Positions 14,188 through 20,892 of a DNA stretch of 31,262 nucleotides are shown in pieces (position 1 is the first letter of the stretch; each line of letters begins with the position of its first letter). The DNA comes from a virus, in IMG/VR virus record IMGVR_UViG_3300047354_001141, positions 1-31,262 of that record. One strand, given 5' to 3'. Under the pieces are notes generated by a model. The model was given only the letters and a program-made list of their open reading frames with translations, was not told the origin of the DNA and did no database searches. The position numbers and the translations under genes are program-made.

Positions 14188-15033
14188 TCAGAGGACATTA
14201 ATATATTCTTCTAAATTATGTGATGATTTCCAGCCGAGTTCTTTTGTTTTATCTGTTACGACATCCCCTGTCATTCTATTGCCTTTTCTTTCAGGCAACA
14301 TTTCAACATCGCCGTTTAACATCTTTGCAATGTCTAGAACAGAATAAGATTGATCTGATCCAATTCCGTAGCCGTCACCCTCGCCATTTTCTCCGATCAA
14401 TACAAGAGCATCAATGACATCATCAATGTATGTGAAATTCCTCTTTTGTGTGCCAGGTGATACAACTGTCAATTTCTCGCCTTTCTGTATCTTATCTTTG
14501 AATAGAGCAATAAGGGTCGCATACTTTCCTTCTTTGATTTCTCTACCTCCATAGACATTATAGAAATATGTTATGGCATATGGCATATCATACCACTTGC
14601 CGTAATTCATTACTAGTTCAGTATTCTTAGCCTTACTAAAAGCATAAGGAGATGCATCTGCGCCGTTATCACTGAACTTTGTGCTACTACCAGAATAGAC
14701 AAGCTTGGCTCCGATCTCTCTTACATATTCAAGGACTTCAATGGTTCCCTTTGTATTGTATTCGTGGACAAGTCGAACATCATCAAAGCTCTGTTCGACA
14801 CGAGAATATTCACCTAGATGATATACGATATCGGGCAATGGATGAATGGGTGCATAATGAATGTCGCACGTTGGAGCCTTGATATATTTGACTCCATCGA
14901 CATGATTATCAGTTGAGCCAGTAAAATAATTATCTAGACTTGTGACATTATGTCCATCTTTATGTAATCTCTCACAAAGATGGCTACCGATAAATCCGGC
15001 ACCGCCTGTAACCAATATGTTTTTATCTTTCAT
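14188..15033 (-). CDS. NAD-dependent sugar epimerase/dehydratase (extended SDR)
   Basis: The start at ATG 15033 overlaps the upstream TGA (ATGA) and gives 281 residues, slightly short for the family. The Rossmann motif is VTGGAGFIGSH (residues 8-18). The catalytic YxxxK appears as PYAFSK, with an upstream serine stretch (YSGSST). A C-terminal substrate domain has the NFTYIDDV pattern typical of UDP-glucose 4-epimerase-like enzymes. It probably interconverts nucleotide sugars in the cytoplasm, supplying the glycosyltransferases encoded further downstream. The exact substrate cannot be read from sequence. Confidence 0.9.
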   Translation of the reverse strand: MKDKNILVTGGAGFIGSHLCERLHKDGHNVTSLDNYFTGSTDNHVDGVKYIKAPTCDIHYAPIHPLPDIVYHLGEYSRVEQSFDDVRLVHEYNTKGTIEVLEYVREIGAKLVYSGSSTKFSDNGADASPYAFSKAKNTELVMNYGKWYDMPYAITYFYNVYGGREIKEGKYATLIALFKDKIQKGEKLTVVSPGTQKRNFTYIDDVIDALVLIGENGEGDGYGIGSDQSYSVLDIAKMLNGDVEMLPERKGNRMTGDVVTDKTKELGWKSSHNLEEYINVL

Positions 15034-15155
15034 AGAAAATTTAACCATATACATAGACAGATAAAGAATCCTATCGAAAATATACCAATGATTACCTTGT
15101 CTTTCAATTGTAGTTTGTGTTTGTATTTATTTTGATTATTTAATGACTTTTTCAT
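15030..15155 (-). CDS. small membrane protein (41 aa)
   Basis: Frame from ATG 15155 to TGA at 15030-15032, overlapping the epimerase start. The N-terminal half is lysine- and asparagine-rich, followed by one transmembrane helix (about residues 21-39, with two cysteines). Positive-inside topology predicts a cytoplasmic N-terminus. It could anchor the epimerase to the membrane given the coupled genes, but this is speculative. Confidence 0.6.
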   Translation of the reverse strand: MKKSLNNQNKYKHKLQLKDKVIIGIFSIGFFICLCIWLNFL

Positions 15156-15157
15156 AA

Positions 15158-15433
15158 TTACATACTCCAATATGTTTCGGATGAAGGAGAGCAATAGTAT
15201 GGGGTATCATATCGCTCCCAAAAAGATTCTTGAGATACTCTATTCACTCTTTTGACAAATGTTTTGCAAATTACAAATCTCTCTTTTTTGTCAAGGGCTT
15301 CAGAAATATGTGCAACCAAGTTTTTGGTATCTTCAACATCATCTTTACTTATGAGTTTTTCACCTCGTTTGTAGCGGTTATCCTTACGATAAATTTCAAC
15401 CGTTACTAGATTTGGATTAGGGTTTTCTATCAT
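15158..15433 (-). CDS. hypothetical protein (91 aa)
   Basis: This is a soluble, charged protein with no membrane segment. The C-terminus is aromatic and unusual (FWERYDTPYYCSPSSETYWSM). It ends 2 nt before the 41-residue membrane protein gene. Family not recognised. Confidence 0.65.
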   Translation of the reverse strand: MIENPNPNLVTVEIYRKDNRYKRGEKLISKDDVEDTKNLVAHISEALDKKERFVICKTFVKRVNRVSQESFWERYDTPYYCSPSSETYWSM

Positions 15434-15443
15434 GTTACTTTGA

Positions 15444-15539
15444 TTAAAGAATATCGATTAGCCACCATATGAAAAAACACAAGAGCCCGGTGGATACTGC
15501 TCCTGTCACAACCATTAATATTTCTGTTAAATGTATCAT
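15444..15539 (-). CDS. 31-residue membrane microprotein, paralogue of the one at 24578-24664
   Basis: The 31 residues are almost entirely one transmembrane helix. Residues 4-31 match the 28-residue microprotein at 24578-24664 at 14 of 28 positions without gaps, including ILM, TGL, a cysteine, FI-x-W and a final IL. Two copies conserved at protein level argue that the ORF is real. A sigma70-like promoter ends 6 nt before the ATG, so the transcript may be leaderless. Possible roles are inhibition or modulation of a host membrane protein, superinfection exclusion, or lysis timing; none is shown. Confidence 0.65.
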   Translation of the reverse strand: MIHLTEILMVVTGAVSTGLLCFFIWWLIDIL

Positions 15540-15545
15540 ATCATT

Positions 15546-15574
15546 ATTATATCACTATTTTGCTAATTTGTAAA
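15546..15574 (-). promoter_or_regulatory. sigma70-like promoter, TTTACA-N17-TATAAT
   Basis: The -35 TTTACA (15569-15574) and -10 TATAAT (15546-15551) are separated by 17 nt. The expected start point falls at or next to the ATG of the 31-residue microprotein (15539). Confidence 0.75.
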
Positions 15575-15586
15575 TAATATTTTTAC

Positions 15587-15757
15587 TTACTGAGGAGAAA
15601 AAAATGCAGCACCTGCCTCCATCATATCTCGCAGATCTGTATTCAATCTGGATATATGCTCTTCATTGTCGAGTACAACCTCTCCGGTCTTAATTGCGTT
15701 AAGTGTACCAAGAAGTGCAAAACACTTTTCTTGCAGTTTATCTATTTTCTCTTCCAT
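15587..15757 (-). CDS. small helical hypothetical protein (56 aa)
   Basis: The frame starts at ATG 15757, overlapping the upstream stop by one nucleotide (TAATG). It is a helical acidic protein starting EEKIDKLQEKCFALLGTL, with no membrane segment. It is the last gene of the 16839-15587 operon. Its stop lies just upstream of the promoter at 15546-15574. Function unknown. Confidence 0.65.
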   Translation of the reverse strand: MEEKIDKLQEKCFALLGTLNAIKTGEVVLDNEEHISRLNTDLRDMMEAGAAFFSPQ

Positions 15758-16017
15758 TATAAGTTTGATATTTTTTCTAATGTAGAACTTGCTTCTTCGT
15801 CTGACAGGTAACCTAATACATCATCTGTAATTGGAGTATTATATATAATTTTATTATCAGAATCTAATACAGCGATTTCCAATCCTTTACTATAATCGTG
15901 ATCAATGACACTGGCTCCATAGCCATTAGAAAACGAAAACATCAATTGATATCCGTTGTATGTATAACTTTTTGAGACCGTAAAATCTCTTTTAATATTT
16001 AGTGTTTTTATATTCAT
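15757..16017 (-). CDS. hypothetical protein (86 aa)
   Basis: A small soluble protein with a beta-rich core (SYTYNGYQLMFSFSNGYGAS, then a DSDNKII strand) and a helical end. It starts 4 nt after the upstream gene and overlaps the downstream start. No motif of known function recognised. Confidence 0.68.
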   Translation of the reverse strand: MNIKTLNIKRDFTVSKSYTYNGYQLMFSFSNGYGASVIDHDYSKGLEIAVLDSDNKIIYNTPITDDVLGYLSDEEASSTLEKISNL

Positions 16018-16021
16018 TTAA

Positions 16022-16369
16022 TTAATGATAGTTATATATGTCCCGTGTACTTCCATAAGTAAGAGTTACTTCTTTCCATCCAAATGATTCACATAAAAAG
16101 GCTGAACCATCTACTTCTACGATGTCTCCTGTAGAAAGTGAGTAATGTCCTGCCGCTCGAAATTCATTTGCAATATCCAATTCGACCTCACTTAGTATTT
16201 CTTCAGGTGCATTTAAAATGTGAAACATAAGTTCGGCAACTTCTTCTGCGTGCCGCTCTTTCTTAATTTGAGGAATCACTTTCTCGTAAATACATTCACG
16301 AGAAACATTTTCATCTGCATCGAAGGAGCCCCTAAATTCTAGTGGGCGAAGTATTTTTATATTATTCAT
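16022..16369 (-). CDS. hypothetical phage protein, YodL-like C-terminal pattern (115 aa)
   Basis: The C-terminal half carries HYSLSTGDIVEVDGSAFLCE followed by FGWKEV, a pattern common to small phage and plasmid proteins annotated as YodL-like. The N-terminal half is helical and acidic (ERHAEEVAELMFHIL). No catalytic residues are evident. It is in the operon driven by the promoter at 16858-16886. The family label is tentative. Confidence 0.7.
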   Translation of the reverse strand: MNNIKILRPLEFRGSFDADENVSRECIYEKVIPQIKKERHAEEVAELMFHILNAPEEILSEVELDIANEFRAAGHYSLSTGDIVEVDGSAFLCESFGWKEVTLTYGSTRDIYNYH

Positions 16370-16389
16370 AGTTTGTAAATTTTAATGTA

Positions 16390-16839
16390 TTAACTAATTC
16401 CAGCCCATGTAATTGGACCGTTTCTTAGATCATCAAGTGTGTCTTCAATGACATTTCCTCGGATAAAGTTTCTTGCTGGGGCATTCCAACTGGCTGCTTT
16501 GAGAAGATCACCCTTCTTGAATTTCTTATCGTTATCAGTATTAACAACAAATCCCCAGACTCCACTTCCGCCCAGAATCTTGATATATTTTGATCCTTTC
16601 TTGATGCCAATTTTGGTGGCATATTCATAACACATCTTCTCTTTGATAGAAGCGCCATCTTCTCCACATTCCCAAACAGATTTTTCTTCTGGTATATTTG
16701 ACCACTTTTTGTAGTCTTCAATCATTAGGGATTTTACTAAATCGACACCATCTTCGATGCATCGTCCAGTTTTGATGAGAAAGTGATCCTTGCTCATCTC
16801 TGACCCTAGTAGTTTAATAGTTTTTTCTTTATTACTCAT
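16390..16839 (-). CDS. conserved phage hypothetical protein (149 aa)
   Basis: I chose ATG 16839, which follows the sigma70-like promoter and its AAGATTGA leader; longer in-frame starts would lie inside the -10 region. The C-terminal half has a compact beta-rich domain (ILGGSGVWGFVVNTDNDKKF, then GDLLKAASWNAPARNF, then GNVI), recalled from many T4-like marine phages without assigned function. No membrane segment or signal peptide. First gene of a short early operon. Confidence 0.78.
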   Translation of the reverse strand: MSNKEKTIKLLGSEMSKDHFLIKTGRCIEDGVDLVKSLMIEDYKKWSNIPEEKSVWECGEDGASIKEKMCYEYATKIGIKKGSKYIKILGGSGVWGFVVNTDNDKKFKKGDLLKAASWNAPARNFIRGNVIEDTLDDLRNGPITWAGIS

Positions 16840-16841
16840 AA

Positions 16842-16886
16842 TCAATCTTATATGTATATTATAATACATTATCACTGATTTGTCAA
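16842..16886 (-). promoter_or_regulatory. sigma70-like early promoter P3 with conserved transcript start
   Basis: TTGACA (16881-16886), a 17-nt spacer, TATAAT (16858-16863), and AAGATTGA (16842-16849) 8 nt past the -10 box. The spacing is the same as in the promoters at 351-395 and 25033-25077. Confidence 0.85.
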
Positions 16887-16903
16887 TGGATGTATGTCAC
16901 TGA

Positions 16904-16963
16904 CTATGAAGAAGTTACATAATACAAGTTATTAAGAATTAAAAATTCATAAGTGATTGATAC
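16904..16963 (-). promoter_or_regulatory. upstream element of promoter P3
   Basis: The far arm (16946-16963) reads, on the minus strand, GTATCAATCACTTATGAA, one or two changes from the far arm of P1 (GTATCAATAACTTATGAA). It begins 60 nt beyond the -35 box, as in P1. The near arm (16904-16921) is more diverged but starts at the same 18-nt distance. Confidence 0.65.
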
Positions 16964-16991
16964 TCATCATCATAGATAATTCTGATATATA

Positions 16992-17165
16992 TTACTGTTT
17001 TTTCGTAATACTACCATACAAAGTATCAAAAGCCATTCTAGGATAATTCATAAATGTGAATACTCCAACATGATATATTGCTAACAGACTTCCGCATATG
17101 AATAGTATGGGTAGTGATAGCACAATTAATATGTAAATCACAAATTCATATATAAATTTAATCAT
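16992..17165 (-). CDS. membrane protein (57 aa)
   Basis: The frame from ATG 17165 encodes a long hydrophobic stretch (about residues 4-37, possibly two short spans) followed by a soluble tail ending SITKKQ. A sigma70-like promoter has its -10 box only 6 nt before the ATG, suggesting a near-leaderless early transcript. It lies alone between the glycan cluster and the 16839 operon. Function unknown. Confidence 0.65.
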   Translation of the reverse strand: MIKFIYEFVIYILIVLSLPILFICGSLLAIYHVGVFTFMNYPRMAFDTLYGSITKKQ

Positions 17166-17171
17166 ACGTTA

Positions 17172-17199
17172 ATACTATAGATATTGGACACTATGTCAA
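17172..17199 (-). promoter_or_regulatory. sigma70-like promoter, TTGACA-N16-TAGTAT
   Basis: The -35 TTGACA (17194-17199) and -10 TAGTAT (17172-17177) are 16 nt apart. The expected start lies within a nucleotide or two of the ATG at 17165. Confidence 0.65.
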
Positions 17200-17219
17200 T
17201 ATTATTTTACTTTACGAGA

Positions 17220-17765
17220 TCACAAAATTGTGGCAGGAACTCGTTTGAGATATTCTGTTTCAGCATCCAGATTATGGCAAAGTGATGCGTTTGTATTTGA
17301 TGCGTAGAAATTTGGATTTTTAAATGAATCAAATCCAATTAGAGATAGTGATTTCGGTTCAGCGTTGTTTAGCATATACCAAGTCACAACAACACCTGTA
17401 CTTGGGTGCATATCTACACCTATTCCAATCTCTTTACGAACATCATCTTTTTTTACATCTAGTTTAATATTTACATCTCCGATATTAAATGGTGCACCAT
17501 ATCTCACACACACCTTTGGTTTAATTAGTGCAGAATCATAAGAGTTCTTAATAACCCGTTCTCTACACATAGCAAAGACCCAAGCATCACACTTCTTTCC
17601 AATATTATATTTGTGTAATTTCCCTATCGACAGATTGAAACGAATTACAAATTCATAAGAATCTATGAGAGCCGCATTATTCTTTTTAAGCAAAGACTTA
17701 CTATTACCAACAAGAAGTACATTCTTACCTTTGACTAGATCACTTAATTTTATATCTTTGTTCAC
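17220..17765 (-). CDS. sialyltransferase-like glycosyltransferase (GT29 pattern)
   Basis: The 181-residue protein has VLLVGNSKSL (16-25), then IDSYEFVIRFN (34-44), resembling the sialyl L-motif that binds CMP-sugar. Later come HPSTGVVVTWYML (120-132) and IGFDSF (143-148) followed by a conserved histidine and glutamate, resembling the S and VS motifs of family GT29. It starts with GTG inside the end of the preceding gene (26-nt overlap). Enzymes of this group transfer sialic acid or a related sugar. It would act on a phage or host surface glycan together with the upstream glycosyltransferases. Donor and acceptor are unknown. Confidence 0.8.
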   Translation of the reverse strand: MNKDIKLSDLVKGKNVLLVGNSKSLLKKNNAALIDSYEFVIRFNLSIGKLHKYNIGKKCDAWVFAMCRERVIKNSYDSALIKPKVCVRYGAPFNIGDVNIKLDVKKDDVRKEIGIGVDMHPSTGVVVTWYMLNNAEPKSLSLIGFDSFKNPNFYASNTNASLCHNLDAETEYLKRVPATIL

Positions 17766-18315
17766 GACTCACTTGTTTATGTCCTATTACGCAATCTAGA
17801 CTTCTAGCATTGTGAACATTTCTAGGTTTTATCTTAATATATTCTGAAGGCAGATGGAGTTTTTTAAGTCTATCTGAATATTTACCATCGACATATTTCT
17901 GTAATATTTTTTGATCCCAATTAACTTCATCATTATCATTTACCCAATCATTTACAAGTTTATTCACAATATCGTTATTTCGAAATACGATTGTACCACT
18001 CAATAATTCATTTGGATTATAACGGGTACTAAGATAATAACAACAAATATCAAATGTCTTATCTTTTAATTGATGAAAGAATCTAGGCTCTTTTACTATA
18101 ACAGCATCTGCATCGATCCATATGATATCTTTGCCTGGGTATTCTTTCAATGCTCTCTGTACAAGCTCAGCCTTTACCATTGTATTCTTTGTCCAATCAC
18201 CGCGGGATTCATAGCCATATAACTTATATGGAAGATTGAACCTCTTTAGATCAGACTCAAGGTCTTTCACCTCTTGTTCATAATCTGTATTAATTGTGTA
18301 ACCCGAAATAATCAT
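17740..18315 (-). CDS. DxD nucleotide-sugar glycosyltransferase (GT-A fold)
   Basis: The core motif IIWIDADAVIVKEP contains the metal- and nucleotide-binding DxD of GT-A transferases. The N-terminus (IISGYTINTDYEQEVKDLES) and SRGDWTKN support the family pattern, as does a C-terminal NWDQKIL. It overlaps the upstream exostosin-like gene by ATGA. A broken copy of its first codons occurs at 18854-18889. It probably adds a sugar to a surface glycan; substrate unknown. Confidence 0.8.
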   Translation of the reverse strand: MIISGYTINTDYEQEVKDLESDLKRFNLPYKLYGYESRGDWTKNTMVKAELVQRALKEYPGKDIIWIDADAVIVKEPRFFHQLKDKTFDICCYYLSTRYNPNELLSGTIVFRNNDIVNKLVNDWVNDNDEVNWDQKILQKYVDGKYSDRLKKLHLPSEYIKIKPRNVHNARSLDCVIGHKQVSREQRYKIK

Positions 18316-18839
18316 ATTATTACCTTCTTTAATAACATTTCATAATTGTAATGAACATCTTCAATATCATATTTTTTCTTATCGGAGTGTCTAAAATATT
18401 TATAATCTTTAATGAATACATCTATATCGTTATCTCCTAATATTGGTATTGCACCACAAGCCATTGCTTCAAACATTCTATAACTCCAATCACATCCACC
18501 CGTTGGAGAAAGAGCAAATTTTGTTTCTGCTAAAGATTTATAATATTCTTTGTCTAATGAATATTTTAATTTAGTATTCCTGCCACGATCAGATTCATAT
18601 ACATTACTGTATTGTTTAATCCATTCTCTTTTGCCATTGATAACACCTTTGAAGTAGAATTCATTTGTTCTTTCACTCCAAAGACCTTTACAGTATTCGA
18701 TCAATGATTTCGGAAAAACAATTCCATAAGTTTTATTATTAATTATGGTTTCTCCTTTAAGATGATATATCTCTATCTTTGGATTATTTAACTTAATTTC
18801 TTTACATGCCTGTCTGGCGTAATGTTCCTGTAATAGCAT
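18312..18839 (-). CDS. exostosin-like (GT47-type) glycosyltransferase, possibly N-terminally shortened
   Basis: The C-terminal half has KFALSPTGGCDWSYRMFEAM followed by CGAIPIL, the signature of exostosin-like GT-B transferases, in which the glutamate of the R-x-FEA motif contacts the nucleotide. At 175 residues it is shorter than usual and lacks most of an N-terminal Rossmann lobe. The upstream DNA (18836-18889) is a recombination scar, so N-terminal loss is likely. It may be a surviving half or a minimal enzyme. It is followed by an ATGA junction to the next transferase. Confidence 0.72.
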   Translation of the reverse strand: MLLQEHYARQACKEIKLNNPKIEIYHLKGETIINNKTYGIVFPKSLIEYCKGLWSERTNEFYFKGVINGKREWIKQYSNVYESDRGRNTKLKYSLDKEYYKSLAETKFALSPTGGCDWSYRMFEAMACGAIPILGDNDIDVFIKDYKYFRHSDKKKYDIEDVHYNYEMLLKKVII

Positions 18840-18889
18840 TCAAAAGATTCTCTTGTATCTGTATTGATTGTGTAATCTGAAATGATCAT
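18788..18889 (-). pseudogene. relic of glycosyltransferase N-terminus fused to foreign sequence
   Basis: The frame starts at an ATG overlapping the upstream TGA and reads MIISDYTINTDT. This nearly matches the first 12 codons of the transferase starting at 18315 (MIISGYTINTDY). Similarity then ends abruptly and the frame runs out of register through the exostosin-like gene to a stop at 18788. The 33-codon product is unlikely to be functional. Confidence 0.7.
18836..18858 (-). repeat. 23-bp direct repeat at a cassette junction, copy 1
   Basis: GCATTCAAAAGATTCTCTTG followed by TAT matches 19431-19453 at 22 of 23 positions. In both places it sits exactly at the start codon of a glycosyltransferase gene. 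See the matching copy. Confidence 0.85.
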
Positions 18890-19434
18890 CTCCTTTTACT
18901 GCGTACCTCTGAAACAGGCGCCAAAGAATACTTTGTAAAATCGTTAATGAAGCCGAAATTTATATTTTTATCTTTTCGATAAAGCTTCGCTAATATTTGA
19001 TGATCTCCTACGTGGATACCATTCTCATTATCACATAAATTTTTCCAATCTTTCAACAATGCTAAAGAACTTGATGTATTATTGAAGAATAGACAGTGAG
19101 CATATATTCCAAAATCCTCACCTTTATGTCTTCCAGATGGTCGATCAACACCACCAAAATCTAGAGAAGACATATTACCTATATTTGGTTGGCTTCTTAT
19201 ATACGTATCAACATCTAGCCAAAGGAGTGGCATTTTAAACTTTTCCATACATCCTTGTATGAAACCGGGTTTCATTCTACAGTTCTTAAAGTAATTTCCT
19301 TTACTCTTTAACTCTTCGATGTGGTAATCTAAGTTATATCCTTTGCACTCAGACACAAATCTCTCCGCATGTTTAGTGTAGTATGTAGAGCCTCGCTCTG
19401 GTTCAGAGTAAAAACTAATAACTTTGTATTGCAT
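18886..19434 (-). CDS. DxD nucleotide-sugar glycosyltransferase, second copy type
   Basis: LLWLDVDTYIRSQP carries the DxD motif of a GT-A transferase and is similar in layout to the transferase at 17740-18315. Preceding it is KGNYFKNCRMKPGFI and following it FGGVDRP and a conserved HVGDHQIL, all usual for this group. It begins inside the last codons of the pyruvyltransferase-like gene and ends with an ATGA junction to the relic of a second transferase. Substrate unknown. Confidence 0.8.
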   Translation of the reverse strand: MQYKVISFYSEPERGSTYYTKHAERFVSECKGYNLDYHIEELKSKGNYFKNCRMKPGFIQGCMEKFKMPLLWLDVDTYIRSQPNIGNMSSLDFGGVDRPSGRHKGEDFGIYAHCLFFNNTSSSLALLKDWKNLCDNENGIHVGDHQILAKLYRKDKNINFGFINDFTKYSLAPVSEVRSKRR

Positions 19435-20125
19435 TTAAAAGATTCTCTTGTATTTGTTTAATTTTTTCTTGAGAAGGTAATGTCATCATAACATCCTTGT
19501 AATCCTTGCGTGATTGTAATTCGATACCAACAGACATTGCATAATCTTTAAACTTAGAATCATCTCCATGTAATGAATCTGATGGCCGCCACCAACCTGC
19601 TGGAATTCCATAGGAGTGTGCTGCAATGATACCATGTAGTGATGATGATACGATGGATTCACATTTGACAATGTTTCTCATCACTTCAATGGGATTAGAA
19701 TTCAAAAGATTTATTTGGTAATGTTCTTCAACATTATATTTATTATAATCAACGTAATGTGGTATAACACCCAGTTTTCTCTTGTTCTGAATTCTTGCGT
19801 GTAACGGCCAGAAGTGTGAACACAATAAGCCAGGATCACCATAAACATCACATCCAACTTTTTTACCAGTTAATGGACCCCTCACCGCCAAGTATCGAGC
19901 ATTGGTTTCAACTGGATCAGAATCACTCATTATTCCTGTGCCCCAAACCACATCTCCCCTTTTAATAAACTTGGCTGTACTACCAATACATATGAATTTA
20001 CCAGAATCACTATTTTTGGCGTCAGTGATTGAATAGCCCAATTTCTTCAATATGAAAGATGATAGTATATCCCCAAAATTTCCAGGCGATGGAGATTTTT
20101 GATAGTAGAGATTAATTTTTTTCAC
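19415..20125 (-). CDS. polysaccharide pyruvyl transferase-like protein
   Basis: I chose the GTG at 20125, one base after the upstream stop codon, giving 236 residues; a longer ATG form would run through 87 nt of the previous gene. The family marks are SPGNFGDILSSFILKKLG at the N-terminus, VYGDPGLL in the middle, and SSSLHGIIAAHSYGIP near the C-terminus, as in the polysaccharide pyruvyl transferase domain. Such enzymes transfer pyruvate, or in some clades act as GT-like enzymes, on exopolysaccharide sugars. It opens the glycan cluster that ends with the GT29-like gene. Confidence 0.85.
   Translation of the reverse strand: MKKINLYYQKSPSPGNFGDILSSFILKKLGYSITDAKNSDSGKFICIGSTAKFIKRGDVVWGTGIMSDSDPVETNARYLAVRGPLTGKKVGCDVYGDPGLLCSHFWPLHARIQNKRKLGVIPHYVDYNKYNVEEHYQINLLNSNPIEVMRNIVKCESIVSSSLHGIIAAHSYGIPAGWWRPSDSLHGDDSKFKDYAMSVGIELQSRKDYKDVMMTLPSQEKIKQIQENLLNAIQSY
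19431..19453 (-). repeat. 23-bp direct repeat at a cassette junction, copy 2
   Basis: GCATTTAAAAGATTCTCTTG followed by TAT, one mismatch from 18836-18858. It covers the 3' end of the pyruvyltransferase-like gene and the ATG of the following transferase. Confidence 0.85.
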
Positions 20126-20126
20126 A

Positions 20127-20549
20127 CTAATAAAATTTACCTTGATACGGTTTACGATGTAGGATTTGCATGCCCCTTGCCGAATCAAATTCACCATTAT
20201 TGAAAACGACACAATCTACATATTCAAATCCAAGATCATTTGCTGCGTGCCATCGATTTGAGCCTCCCCACACAACATATAAATTTTTTCCATTATCTGG
20301 CGGCACAGCCAACATCTTGGCTTTATATTTTTTCTTTTGAGCAACGAGTTGAGCATGACTTGAATTAACAACGAGTAATGGAAAGTGTAAACCATTTTCC
20401 TTAATGTCTTTCATTACTGGTTTAAAGAATTCTTTTCCTTTATGTATCTCTGCTCTAGGTACAGAAGCCCACAAATCTTTTACAGGTAATACACTCACTT
20501 CAATGTTATTCCATTTATCGCCATGATAATGTGATTTTAATATATTCAT
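20127..20549 (-). CDS. ParB/sulfiredoxin-fold nuclease-like protein (140 aa)
   Basis: VWGGSNRWHAANDLG (93-107) matches the G-x-x-R-x-x-A core of ParB N-terminal-like domains, preceded by an early region with LPVKDLWASVPR and IKENGLHFPLLVV that fits the same fold. There is no helix-turn-helix after it, so it is not a full ParB partition protein. Stand-alone domains of this kind in phages act as nucleases or NTP-dependent regulators, with no single agreed function. It has a TATAAATA box 5 nt before its ATG and directly precedes the glycan genes. Confidence 0.72.
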   Translation of the reverse strand: MNILKSHYHGDKWNNIEVSVLPVKDLWASVPRAEIHKGKEFFKPVMKDIKENGLHFPLLVVNSSHAQLVAQKKKYKAKMLAVPPDNGKNLYVVWGGSNRWHAANDLGFEYVDCVVFNNGEFDSARGMQILHRKPYQGKFY

Positions 20550-20554
20550 GATCT

Positions 20555-20562
20555 TATTTATA
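20555..20562 (-). promoter_or_regulatory. late promoter box TATAAATA
   Basis: An exact TATAAATA on the minus strand ending 5 nt before the ATG at 20549, the same spacing as at 497 and 6340. It suggests late expression of the ParB-like gene and glycan cluster. Confidence 0.6.
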
Positions 20563-20571
20563 AATTATAAA

Positions 20572-20648
20572 TGGTACTCTGAGCAGGACTTGAACCTGCG
20601 ACCCACGGTTTAGAAAACCGTTGCTCTATCCAACTGAGCTATCAGAGC
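20572..20648 (-). tRNA. tRNA-Arg (anticodon TCT)
   Basis: A full cloverleaf: acceptor GCTCTGA paired with TCAGAGT, D arm GCTC/GAGC, anticodon stem ACGGT/ACCGT with loop TTTCTAA, T arm GCAGG-TTCAAGT-CCTGC, and an encoded CCA. It reads AGA, the arginine codon preferred in AT-rich genomes. Confidence 0.95.
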
Positions 20649-20658
20649 GTCTTAAAAA

Positions 20659-20736
20659 TGGCACCCCTACGCGGATTCGAACCGCGGTTGCCTGGATGAA
20701 AACCAGATGTCCTAGACCTGCCTAGACGATAGGGGC
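20659..20736 (-). tRNA. tRNA-Glu (anticodon TTC)
   Basis: Acceptor GCCCCTA paired with TAGGGGT, discriminator G, encoded CCA, anticodon loop TTTTCAT (TTC), and T arm CGCGG-TTCGAAT-CCGCG. It reads GAA and GAG. It lies 10 nt upstream of tRNA-Arg on the same strand. Confidence 0.94.
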
Positions 20737-20743
20737 AAAAATG

Positions 20744-20868
20744 TTTAATTGAATCTAACAAGCTCTTCCCATTCTGCTGTGGGTCTGCCTCATTTATTTC
20801 AGGAGGGGTTCGAACTTTCTCCGCCGGAATCCGAAGACTTTGTTCCATTGGCATAGTATTCAATTAAA
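20744..20868 (-). other. 125-nt element bounded by 11-bp inverted repeats, candidate structured RNA
   Basis: TTTAATTGAAT (20744-20754) and its exact complement (20858-20868) bound a GC-richer core next to the tRNA genes. Minus-strand reading shows a C(TTCG)G tetraloop hairpin (AGTC-TTCG-GATT), a GTTCGAAC T-loop-like sequence inside GGAG/CTCC, and CCCA/TGGG pairing. It does not fold as a standard tRNA by eye. It could be a stable phage RNA comparable to the T4 tRNA-cluster species C and D, or a decayed tRNA. There is no convincing ORF. Confidence 0.45.
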
Positions 20869-20892
20869 TGTACAGAAATTTATTTATATAGT

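Noticed and set aside
20642-20863. Leftward ORF of 73 codons
   Set aside because: It covers the tRNA-Glu gene and the possible structured RNA; the product (rich in Pro, Arg, Gly) is translated tRNA sequence.
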